A stretch of DNA of 15,025 bases, taken from DATBAK01 sp036787815. Lineage in GTDB: Bacteria; Actinomycetota; Acidimicrobiia; IMCC26256; PALSA-610. Position numbers and translations under genes: made by a program. Shown here piece after piece: positions 1 to 6,444 of the stretch (positions are counted from its first letter, which is position 1; each line of letters begins with the position of its first letter). Under the pieces are notes generated by a model. It saw only the letters and a program-made list of their open reading frames with translations. It had not been told where the DNA came from and ran no database searches. The DNA is taken from the NCBI GenBank assembly GCA_036787815.1, contig DAIQOP010000081.1, positions 1-15,025 of the forward strand, in the 5' to 3' direction.

Positions 1-1251
1 GGCGACGAATCGGAGGCGTACCTGCGCGAAGGTCTGGCGCGGATCGGCAAGCGCCTCGGAGGGGGAGTGCTCGCCATCCCGAGCGACGACGAATCGGCCG
101 TGTTCCTCGCCGAGCACGCCGAGGTGTTGCGCGAGTGGTTCTTGCTGCCGGCGATCGCGCCCGACCTTCCGCGCCGGCTCGCGAGCAAGCGCGGCCTCTT
201 CCTCGCGTGCCGCGAGCACGGCGTACCCACTCCCGATGCCGTGTTCCCCGAGTCGTTCGAAGAGGTCGTCGGGTTCGCGAGGGGCGCGATCTTCCCGATC
301 GTGGTGAAGAACGTCGATCCGTTCGTCCGGCTCCAGCGGCGCGCGGTGGGCAGCACCACGGTGGTGCACAACGCCGAGGAGCTGCTCGCACTCGCGGCGA
401 CGTTCCCCAAGGGGAACACGGCGATGCTCCAGGAGTACATCCCGCGCGACGAAGCCGAAGATTGGATCTTCCACACCTACTGCGACGAGGCGTCGGAATC
501 GCTCGTGCCGTTCACCGGTGTGAAGTTGCGTTCCTGGCCTCCGCACGCGGGGGTCACGTCGTACGCGCGCGTCGTGCGCAACGACGCGCTCGAGGCGCTC
601 GCGGTCGGGTTCTGCCGCGACATCGGATACCGCGGCGTCGCCGACCTCGACTGGCGCTTCGATCGGCGCGACGGCCGGTACAAGCTGGTCGACTTCAATC
701 CGCGCATGGGCGCGCAGTTCAAGCTCTTCGAGACGGAGGCCGGGGTCGACGTGTTGCGCGCGCTGCACCTCGACCTCACCGGTCGGGCCGTGCCGCAGTC
801 GCCGCCGCTGCTCGGGCGCGGGATCCGGGTCGAGCACCTCGACGTGGCAGCGTCGATCGCGTACCGGCGGGGCCATGCCACCGCCCCCGAGGGCGCGGAT
901 GTGGGCCGGTATCCGCAGCGGGCGTGGCTCGCGTCCGACGACCCGGTGCCCTTCCTCGCGATGTTGGTGCGCTTCGCCCCGACGGTCGTCGGTCGTTTCG
1001 CCGGGTTGGTGGTGCCGCGCCGTCAGGCGCGGGCGGCCACGGCTCGCGCCAAGCGCGGAGCGGCGAAGTCGGTGCCGCACACGAAGCGCATCAGGGGTCC
1101 GAAGGTGGCCGCCGACGACAAGCCGGCGAAGAAGAGCCCGGGCACCGATGACTCGAACGAGGCCGACAACGCCGGGAACCCCGCGACGCGCGTGACGCGC
1201 GCCCGCAGGTTCTGGTCGAGGAAGCCAATGGAGTCGACGTCGACCCGGTAG
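1..1251 (+). CDS. ATP-grasp carboxylate-amine ligase-like protein (5' end outside window)
   Basis: The reading frame is open from base 1 and its start lies upstream of the window, so this is the C-terminal 416 residues. A GTG at 67 is in frame, but the peptide before it reads as ordinary coding sequence, so I do not take it as the start. ATP-grasp features are a nucleotide-site lysine in VVKN (visible residue 103), QEYIP, and the metal-binding DFNPRMG (231-237) after a GVADLDW strand. The fold couples ATP hydrolysis to joining a carboxylate and an amine or thiol through an acylphosphate. The substrate cannot be read from sequence; D-aspartate-ligase-like enzymes are the nearest comparison I can offer. 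Residues from about 341 on form an Arg/Lys/Ala-rich tail lying wholly antisense to the neighbouring flavoprotein, so it may be an extension created by loss of an earlier stop. The family assignment is firm; the function is not. Confidence 0.85.
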   Translation, partial: GDESEAYLREGLARIGKRLGGGVLAIPSDDESAVFLAEHAEVLREWFLLPAIAPDLPRRLASKRGLFLACREHGVPTPDAVFPESFEEVVGFARGAIFPIVVKNVDPFVRLQRRAVGSTTVVHNAEELLALAATFPKGNTAMLQEYIPRDEAEDWIFHTYCDEASESLVPFTGVKLRSWPPHAGVTSYARVVRNDALEALAVGFCRDIGYRGVADLDWRFDRRDGRYKLVDFNPRMGAQFKLFETEAGVDVLRALHLDLTGRAVPQSPPLLGRGIRVEHLDVAASIAYRRGHATAPEGADVGRYPQRAWLASDDPVPFLAMLVRFAPTVVGRFAGLVVPRRQARAATARAKRGAAKSVPHTKRIRGPKVAADDKPAKKSPGTDDSNEADNAGNPATRVTRARRFWSRKPMESTSTR

Positions 1252-2252
1252 CCCGTGGCGGCCAGGACATGATCGACCACCAGGCGTTCCGGTCGTCCTC
1301 CCGCGGTCGTGCACTCGAGCACGACCTTGTCGCCTTCGATCGTGGCGGCGGCGACCGACTGCGACGTGCGAACGTCGACGACGCCGACGACGCGGTCGTG
1401 GAGCCACCACGCGCCCGACGGTCCGAGCACGGCTTTCACGATGCCCAGACGCGCCTTGGCCGGCAGGAATCGGACGAGAGGTGCGCCGCGGTGGCTCGCG
1501 ACGAGCGACCACCCCGGCCCGAGCGGAGACTCGGGCTTGAGCAGTCGTTCGCTCAGGCGGCGCGGGCCCGGATCCGGCGGCCCGGCCCAGAGCACCCGAG
1601 GTTCCCTCACGATCAGATGCACACCGGCGCCGGCCTCGTGGAGGAGTGCCGCGCTCTCGAGCGCCGATTGCCCGGCGCCGATCACGGCGACCGACGAACC
1701 GGCGAACTTGGACAGGTCGTCGTGGTGGCACGGATGCGACACGGCGGGGGTGGGGAGCGGATCGCCGCCGGCGAGCGCGGCCAGCACCGGCGGTACCGTC
1801 GCGAACTGCACGTGGCCGGCGGCCATCACGACCGAGCCGGTGGTGAAGACCTCGCCCGACGCGAGGGTCACCTCGAAGCCCTTGGCCCCCGCGGGCAGCG
1901 GGACCACACGGGTGACGCGTTCGCGCTCGACGGGGACGAGCTGCTCCTGGAACCAGCGGCCGTAGCCGACGAACAGGTCGATCGGGACGGGGTCGTCCTC
2001 GTGCAGCGGCGGCGTGCCGATGCTGATGCAGTAGTCGGCGAGCGTGTGGCCGGGCCGGGGCGTCGAGAGGTTCGAGGCGCTCGGCCTCGACTTCAGGTAC
2101 ATGCCGACGGGCATGTTGTGGGCCCAGGCGTCCATGGGCTCACCGAAGACCCGCACCGTGACGCCACGATCGAGGAGGTGTGCCGCGACGGCCAGCCCGT
2201 AGGGGCCGGCGCCGACGACCACGGCAGCGGGGGAGTTGGTCGACGCGTTCAC
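1023..2252 (-). CDS. FAD/NAD(P)-binding oxidoreductase (flavin monooxygenase-like)
   Basis: This 409-residue flavoprotein carries an N-terminal FAD Rossmann motif GAGPYG (14-19), a second dinucleotide motif GAGQSA (192-197) that should bind NAD(P)H, ATGYR (332-336), and a conserved end with GLFFAGL (372-378) and GPLMRFVCG (385-393). This layout fits the flavin-dependent monooxygenase / Pyr_redox_3 group, acting in the cytosol. I chose the GTG at 2252 because the FAD motif follows 12 residues later and AAGGA lies 6 bases upstream; the frame stays open to 2534, but that Arg/Pro-rich stretch looks non-coding. The gene is divergent from a ferredoxin-P450 pair and convergent with the ATP-grasp gene, whose last 229 bases it overlaps. 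It could reduce the ferredoxin or be an independent hydroxylase; neither is shown. It is not a standard ferredoxin-NADP reductase by its motifs. Confidence 0.88.
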   Translation of the reverse strand: MNASTNSPAAVVVGAGPYGLAVAAHLLDRGVTVRVFGEPMDAWAHNMPVGMYLKSRPSASNLSTPRPGHTLADYCISIGTPPLHEDDPVPIDLFVGYGRWFQEQLVPVERERVTRVVPLPAGAKGFEVTLASGEVFTTGSVVMAAGHVQFATVPPVLAALAGGDPLPTPAVSHPCHHDDLSKFAGSSVAVIGAGQSALESAALLHEAGAGVHLIVREPRVLWAGPPDPGPRRLSERLLKPESPLGPGWSLVASHRGAPLVRFLPAKARLGIVKAVLGPSGAWWLHDRVVGVVDVRTSQSVAAATIEGDKVVLECTTAGGRPERLVVDHVLAATGYRVDVDSIGFLDQNLRARVTRVAGFPALSASFESSVPGLFFAGLSSAATFGPLMRFVCGTDFAAPRLARAVAARA

Positions 2253-2489
2253 TGAGGTCCTTCGTCGGTTGATGTGCCGGTGGCTGAAGCCCTGATCCGC
2301 ATCCGCGGGGGCCTGCGCTCGAGATTTCCGCTGCGGAGCCGCGCCTTCGCGCGCAGAGCGGCAACCGCGACCCGGAACGCGAGAGTTTACCGCCGCCGGA
2401 GGGGTCGGGTGCAGCGGGGGGCGGGCGGAGGGTCCGCTACGGTTCGGGCGCCGACGTGGGGAACCGGTCCCGGCGACCGACGACGGGAG
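2253..2489. promoter_or_regulatory. Divergent intergenic region, flavoprotein / ferredoxin-P450
   Basis: This 237-base spacer separates two divergent transcription units, so it should hold both promoters. Weak TAnnnT-type -10 candidates are TACGGT at 2438-2443 for the rightward genes and TAAACT (minus strand, 2389-2384) for the flavoprotein. Neither has a recognisable -35 box. No clear operator palindrome was found. The ORFs that cross the region are Arg/Pro-rich and look like high-GC noise. Confidence 0.3.
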
Positions 2490-2696
2490 ATGGCCTTGCG
2501 GGTGCACGTCGATTCCGAGAAGTGTCAGGGCCACAACCGTTGCTACGCCCTCGCGCCGGATCTCTTCGAGGTCGACGACCTCGGCTTCGCCTTCGAGCGC
2601 AACGACGGCAACGTGCCTCCCGCGCTCGAAGACCAGGCGCGCGCCGCGGTCGCCAACTGCCCCGAGTTCGCGATCTCGATCACGGAGAGCGCGTGA
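2490..2696 (+). CDS. [3Fe-4S]-type ferredoxin with CxxHxxC cluster motif
   Basis: This 68-residue acidic ferredoxin has C12-x2-H15-x2-C18 and a later C57-P58. In P450-linked actinobacterial ferredoxins three cysteines hold the cluster and the fourth position varies; here it is histidine. Its role is to pass single electrons from a reductase to the P450. The P450 start overlaps the ferredoxin stop, so they are almost certainly a redox pair. The ATG at 2490 gives the predicted length, but GGGAG (2485-2489) abuts it; the TTG at 2496 would have that GGGAG six bases upstream and would start at RVHVDSEKC, so the true start may be two codons later. The family is clear from cysteine spacing and context. 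The histidine should alter the reduction potential relative to an all-Cys cluster, which is inference. Confidence 0.92.
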   Translation: MALRVHVDSEKCQGHNRCYALAPDLFEVDDLGFAFERNDGNVPPALEDQARAAVANCPEFAISITESA

Positions 2697-3910
2697 GCCC
2701 CGAAGCGCGCCCGCCGGTCACCGACTGGGCCTCCGACTTCGATCACACCGACGACCAGTGGGTGCGCGACCCGTTCCCGATCTGGGACGAGCTGCGCGCG
2801 ACCTGTCCGGTCGCCCACAGTGACCGCTACGGCGGCACCTGGCTCCCGGTGCGCCACGAAGACGTCGCGGCCGTGGCCTACGACACCGAGCACTTCACGT
2901 CGCGGTCGGTCATCGTGAGCGAGGTGCGCCCGGGGGAGTTCGACCTGCCCGCCCCGATCGGGATCGCGCCGCCGATCACCTCCGACCCGCCGTTCCACAC
3001 GATTGCCCGGCGGCTCCTGCTCCCGGCGTTCGCACCGAAGCCGATCGCCGCGTACGAGCCGTTCACCCGCCGGCTGTGCAACGAGCTGCTCGACGCCACC
3101 GCCGGCAAGACCGAGATCGACGCTGCGGTCGACTACGCGCAGGACATCCCGCTCCGGGTCATCGCCAAGATGCTCGGGTTCCCCGAAGCCGACGCCGACA
3201 TCTTCCGGCGCTTCATCCGGATGGTGATCGAAGACGTCGATCTCACCGCGGAGGAGCGCCAGGCCAATGTCGACGCGGGAGAGCTCGACGCCTACATCGA
3301 CGCGCGCATCGAGGAGCACCTCGCGCATCCCCGGGACGACCTGACCACGTTCCTGCTCGAGGCCGAGATCGACGGCAACAAGCTTCAGCCCGACCATGTG
3401 CGCGGCACGATGGTGCTGCTCATGATCGCCGGAATCGACACGACGTGGTCCGCCATCGGTGCCGCGCTGTGGCACCTGGCCCAACATCGGGAGGACCGCA
3501 CGCGCCTCGCGACCGAGCCTGCGCTCATGGCGACCGCCGTCGAGGAGTTCCTGCGTGCGTACGCGCCGGTCACGATGGCCCGCATGGTGGCGAAGGACTT
3601 CGAGTTCCGGGGACAGGCGATGAAGACCGGCGACTGGTTGTTGCTTCCGTTCCCCGCCGCCAACCGCGATCCGGAGGTGTTTCCCCACGCCGATCAGGTG
3701 CTGCTCGACCGGGTCGAGAATCGCCACGCGGCGTTCGGGCTCGGCATCCACCGCTGCCTCGGCTCGAACCTGGCCCGGATGGAGTTGCGCGTCGCGCTCG
3801 AGGAGTGGATCGCGCGATACCCCGAGTTCGAGCTCACCGACCCGTCGTCGGTCACGTGGTCGGCCGGTCAGGTGCGCGGGCCGCGGACGATCCCGGTGCG
3901 CGTCGCGTAG
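2693..3910 (+). CDS. Cytochrome P450
   Basis: This 405-residue soluble bacterial P450 has all three hallmark motifs. The I-helix oxygen-activation motif is AGIDTT (246-251), the K-helix ExxR is E285-F-L-R288, and the heme loop FGLGIHRCLG carries the thiolate ligand C355. It has no membrane anchor and is of usual bacterial length. It should hydroxylate or otherwise mono-oxygenate a small substrate with electrons from the upstream ferredoxin. The GTG start at 2693 overlaps the ferredoxin stop (GTGA), with GGAG at 2684-2687 five bases upstream, indicating translational coupling. The frame is open further upstream, but that portion is antisense or out-of-frame to the ferredoxin and is not the gene. 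The substrate cannot be deduced and I give no CYP family number. Confidence 0.95.
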   Translation: MSPEARPPVTDWASDFDHTDDQWVRDPFPIWDELRATCPVAHSDRYGGTWLPVRHEDVAAVAYDTEHFTSRSVIVSEVRPGEFDLPAPIGIAPPITSDPPFHTIARRLLLPAFAPKPIAAYEPFTRRLCNELLDATAGKTEIDAAVDYAQDIPLRVIAKMLGFPEADADIFRRFIRMVIEDVDLTAEERQANVDAGELDAYIDARIEEHLAHPRDDLTTFLLEAEIDGNKLQPDHVRGTMVLLMIAGIDTTWSAIGAALWHLAQHREDRTRLATEPALMATAVEEFLRAYAPVTMARMVAKDFEFRGQAMKTGDWLLLPFPAANRDPEVFPHADQVLLDRVENRHAAFGLGIHRCLGSNLARMELRVALEEWIARYPEFELTDPSSVTWSAGQVRGPRTIPVRVA

Positions 3911-4039
3911 ACCGGGCCCTCGAACCGCCGCGCGCGATCGCAGAGGGAATCGAACCGAGTCGTCTTCGAATCGCGTCGAGTGCCCTCAAGGGTGGGACGC
4001 GCTCGCGCCGATGACAACCCGGGCGAGTTCGAGGTGAAC
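3911..4039. other. Spacer between P450 and G8 protein gene
   Basis: This is a 129-base gap between same-strand genes of unrelated function. It contains only a short CCCT-CA-AGGG self-complement near 3983-3994 and no T-run, so I cannot call a terminator. It probably contains the promoter of the secreted G8 protein, but no convincing -35/-10 pair is visible. Confidence 0.3.
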
Positions 4040-5923
4040 GTGCAGGCGATCCGATTTCGGCGACCGGCCACGCGCGGCCCGGGCGCGGTCCGGCTCCTCC
4101 TCGTCGCCACCCTCGCCCTCGCGGTCGCCGGCCCGTTCTTCCTCCGGGCCGCCGATGCCGGAGTGCTCGTTCCGCGGACCGCGATCAGTGTCGGGTCGGG
4201 TCTGTGGTCCGACCCGGCAACATGGCGCGACGGGCGCGCCCCCGGAGCCGGCACAGCCGTCACGATCGCGGTGGGCACCGTCGTGATCCTCGATGTCGAC
4301 GCGACGGTCTCGGGCATCGCCGTCGACGGCGGCCTCGGCTTCGACCCGACGCGCAGCGTCCGCCTGCTGTCGACCCGCAACATCGTCGTCGCCGGCACCC
4401 TCGCGATGAAGCCCGATTCGCCGGTCCTGGTGCACCGGTTGCGCTTCGTGGGCGTCGACGACTCGAAGTTCGTCGGAGGGGGGACGAGCGTGCTCGCCTC
4501 CGATGTCGGGCTCTGGGTCACGGGTGCGGGCCGACTCGACCTGCAGGGCGCGCCGAAGACGGCGTGGCTCCACCTGGCCGGCGGGCTCCGGGCCGGGCAA
4601 TCCGCCGGGATCGCGCTCGAGCAGAGCCCGGTCGGTTGGCGACCCGGCGACGAGGTGTTCGTCGCTCCGACCACGCCGCCGGCCGCGCCGACGACCGCCG
4701 CGGGCAAGGCGAGCTGGTCGGGGTTCGAGTCGACGTCGCTCGCGGCCGTCGCGGGCGACACCGTGACGCTGGCCACTCCGGCGCAGCGCACCCACCCGGT
4801 CGTCGACGGGCGATGGACCGCCGAGATCGGAGACCTCACCCGCAACGTGAAGATCGAGGGCACCGCGACGGGCTACTCGCACGTGTTCATCCACTCGACC
4901 GCGCCGCAGACCGTTCGCTTCGTCGAGCTCACGTACATGGGAACCGACCGGGTGATCGGTCGCTACCCGCTCCACTTCCACCACGACGGCGACGGCAGCC
5001 GGGGCAGCGTCGTCGACGGTGTCGTCGTCCACAAGAGCATGAATCACGCGTTCGTCCCCCACGCCAGCAACGGGATCACTTTCACCGACACCATCGCGTT
5101 CGATATCGGGCACTCGGCGTACTGGTGGGACCCGGATACGACCGTGTCGCGGGGCAACGGCAGCGGTGGAATCGTGTTCGACCATGCGATCGCCGCCGCC
5201 GTCTTTTCGAAGACGGGCATCCGGCTCGCGGGTTTCCGATTGGGCCAGGGACCGGATCTCACCAACACCGTCCGGGACTCGGTCGCGGTCGGCATCCAAG
5301 GCTCGAGCGAATCGTCGGGATTCCAGTGGCTGGGGGGCGCGAGCAACTGGAACTTCAGCGACAACATCGCGCACAACAACAAGGTGCTCGGCATCCTCGT
5401 ATGGCAGAACGACCACGTGAATCAAGACGTCAACGGCTTCACCGAGTACTACTCGAAGACCGGAATCCTCCACGGTGCGTACAAGAACCAGTACCACTAC
5501 CGCGACGTCACGCTCTACGGAAACTCGAGCACCGGTTTGACGCTGCTCGCGACCGCGAAGGCGAACGGCATCGTGTTCGACCGGTTGCACGTCGACGGCG
5601 CGGGCATCACCCAGATCGGCGTGTTCTCCTGCTGCCACCAGCTCGACGGGACCACGTACCCCACCACGCTGAGCAACTGTTCGGTCGACCGTACCGTCTT
5701 CGGCAGCGTCTGGATGGGCGTCGGCCGCTCCGGCGCGACCGCGCTGCACGTCGCGAACTGCGCGCTCGGCGCGAAGCCCTTCTACTTCCAGGCGGGGACG
5801 CCGAGCGCCGGCGCGATCGAGGTCACCGGCCCCACAGGCAACTTCCGGTTGACCCCGACCGCGTCGAACGCGGCCTCGACGTTCAACTCCGCGTGGAACG
5901 CCTGGAGCAGCCCGCTCCCGTAA
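4040..5923 (+). CDS. Secreted G8-domain beta-helix protein (CEMIP/TMEM2-like)
   Basis: This product of about 627 residues begins with an Arg-rich n-region, a hydrophobic stretch (19-35) and an Ala-rich AADA cleavage region (37-40), a Sec signal peptide. A G8 domain follows (about 53-130) with the paired tryptophans W56 and W62, alternating Gly and beta-strand pattern. The rest looks like a right-handed parallel beta-helix. Residues 308-314 (RYPLHFH) and the later H331, IGH (356-358) and YWWDP match the layout seen in animal CEMIP/KIAA1199 and TMEM2, which are linked to hyaluronan depolymerisation. I therefore infer binding or cleavage of an extracellular glycan; activity is not shown. I chose the GTG at 4040 because GAGG (4031-4034) lies five bases upstream; the GTGs at 4034 and 3980 are alternatives. 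No cell-wall anchor or C-terminal membrane segment is visible. The gene seems to stand alone. Confidence 0.82.
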   Translation: MQAIRFRRPATRGPGAVRLLLVATLALAVAGPFFLRAADAGVLVPRTAISVGSGLWSDPATWRDGRAPGAGTAVTIAVGTVVILDVDATVSGIAVDGGLGFDPTRSVRLLSTRNIVVAGTLAMKPDSPVLVHRLRFVGVDDSKFVGGGTSVLASDVGLWVTGAGRLDLQGAPKTAWLHLAGGLRAGQSAGIALEQSPVGWRPGDEVFVAPTTPPAAPTTAAGKASWSGFESTSLAAVAGDTVTLATPAQRTHPVVDGRWTAEIGDLTRNVKIEGTATGYSHVFIHSTAPQTVRFVELTYMGTDRVIGRYPLHFHHDGDGSRGSVVDGVVVHKSMNHAFVPHASNGITFTDTIAFDIGHSAYWWDPDTTVSRGNGSGGIVFDHAIAAAVFSKTGIRLAGFRLGQGPDLTNTVRDSVAVGIQGSSESSGFQWLGGASNWNFSDNIAHNNKVLGILVWQNDHVNQDVNGFTEYYSKTGILHGAYKNQYHYRDVTLYGNSSTGLTLLATAKANGIVFDRLHVDGAGITQIGVFSCCHQLDGTTYPTTLSNCSVDRTVFGSVWMGVGRSGATALHVANCALGAKPFYFQAGTPSAGAIEVTGPTGNFRLTPTASNAASTFNSAWNAWSSPLP

Positions 5924-5928
5924 CGGGC
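5910..5928 (+). terminator. Weak hairpin at the end of the G8 protein gene
   Basis: GCCCG (5910-5914) and CGGGC (5924-5928) can pair across a nine-base loop that contains the stop codon; CCCG-TAA-CGGG is an alternative inner stem. No T-run follows. It lies in the short convergent gap to the next gene, where termination is expected. Free-energy calculation was not possible. Confidence 0.25.
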
Positions 5929-5948
5929 GGCTCCTTCCCCCTCGCCGC

Positions 5949-5969
5949 GGTCACTTCGCCGCGGTGACC
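5949..5969. terminator. Inverted repeat at the convergent gene junction
   Basis: GGTCAC (5949-5954) and GTGACC (5964-5969) are perfect complements around a nine-base loop, and cover the stop codon of the leftward small gene. A longer direct repeat, CGCCGCGGT, is also present at 5943-5951 and 5958-5966. It could serve as a terminator for transcription from either side, but no T-run is present. Confidence 0.25.
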
Positions 5970-6304
5970 TTCGCCCACGGCTCGCCGCCCCGGTCTTCGG
6001 GGGTGACCACGACCGGTCCGATCGCGGGGTCGAGCTGGCAGTTGACCGGCATCACGACGTCGGCGGACTTCCCGGCGCGATCGATCGCCACGATCATCGC
6101 CTTGCGAATGGTCGCCACCTCCTCCGGGCTCAAGCCCGCGATCGCGTCGCGCAACGGACCGGTGAACAGGTCGGACAGACCGATGCGGTCGACCATGTCG
6201 AGGAACGACACCCCCTCGTCGTGCCAGGCGCGCACCTGGGCGCGGATCGCCGGATCCGAGAACTTGAGCTGCGCCTGCTCGACGGCGGTCAGCATTGGTC
6301 CCAT
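5951..6304 (-). CDS. Small hypothetical protein, 117 residues
   Basis: I do not recognise this protein. The ATG at 6304 is supported by a strong GGAGG seven bases upstream; the frame stays open to 6430, but that extension has no such site. The product is acidic in its first 80 residues and should be largely helical (FSDPAIRAQV, LRDAIAGLSPEEVATIRKAM), then has a more beta-like tail with PVNCQLDP and a single cysteine (C89). No signal peptide, membrane segment or known motif is seen. It is convergent with the G8 protein gene (27-base gap) and divergent from the large SARP regulator, with 140 bases between their starts. It may respond to, or be controlled with, that regulator, which is inference. 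The strong ribosome site and the start near the divergent promoter region make a real gene likely. Confidence 0.72.
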   Translation of the reverse strand: MGPMLTAVEQAQLKFSDPAIRAQVRAWHDEGVSFLDMVDRIGLSDLFTGPLRDAIAGLSPEEVATIRKAMIVAIDRAGKSADVVMPVNCQLDPAIGPVVVTPEDRGGEPWAKVTAAK

Positions 6305-6339
6305 TCCAGAGCCTCCATGATCGATCGGCACGTTGGTCT

Positions 6340-6359
6340 CGTCGGCAGCGAAGCCGACG
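6340..6359. repeat. Perfect hairpin in the leader of the 117-residue gene
   Basis: CGTCGGC (6340-6346) pairs with GCCGACG (6353-6359) around a six-base AGCGAA loop, giving a perfect 7-bp stem. It lies 36 bases before the start codon of the leftward gene and would be in its untranslated leader if transcription begins upstream. It may be an RNA structure or a DNA operator for a dimeric protein. Confidence 0.35.
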
Positions 6360-6365
6360 CCTGCA

Positions 6366-6409
6366 AACGATTCGTTAAGCGAGCGTCCCACGGACCCTAT
6401 TGGTATCCT
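6366..6409 (+). promoter_or_regulatory. Candidate SARP promoter with upstream AACGA-T-TCGTT inverted repeat
   Basis: TGGTATCCT (6401-6409) matches an extended -10 element (TGn followed by TAnnnT) and would put transcription start near 6416, about 29 bases before the GTG at 6445. A perfect inverted repeat AACGA-T-TCGTT lies at 6366-6376, roughly 40-50 bases upstream of that start, where a regulator could bind. No -35 match is clear. These are the most AT-rich bases of the spacer. Confidence 0.35.
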
Positions 6410-6444
6410 CCGGGCCCTCGCCCAGAACACGAAGGGCAGGGCCC

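Noticed and set aside
2543..3751. 402-residue minus-strand frame opposite ferredoxin and P450
   Set aside because: The opposite strand contains the P450 motifs AGIDTT, ExxR and the Cys loop; the minus product has none.
3911..4039. tRNA-like pattern (GGAATCGAACC-type T-arm)
   Set aside because: No acceptor stem or anticodon arm can be folded around it by eye; resemblance is chance.
3986..5749. 587-residue minus-strand reading frame opposite the G8 protein
   Set aside because: It is Arg/Asp/Val-rich without motifs, and shadows the well-supported G8 gene with a signal peptide and family-like pattern. High GC keeps this frame open by chance.
4204..5967. 587-residue plus-strand frame across the G8 gene
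   Set aside because: Its Arg/His-rich composition has no family motif and it overlaps the G8 gene fully in another frame.
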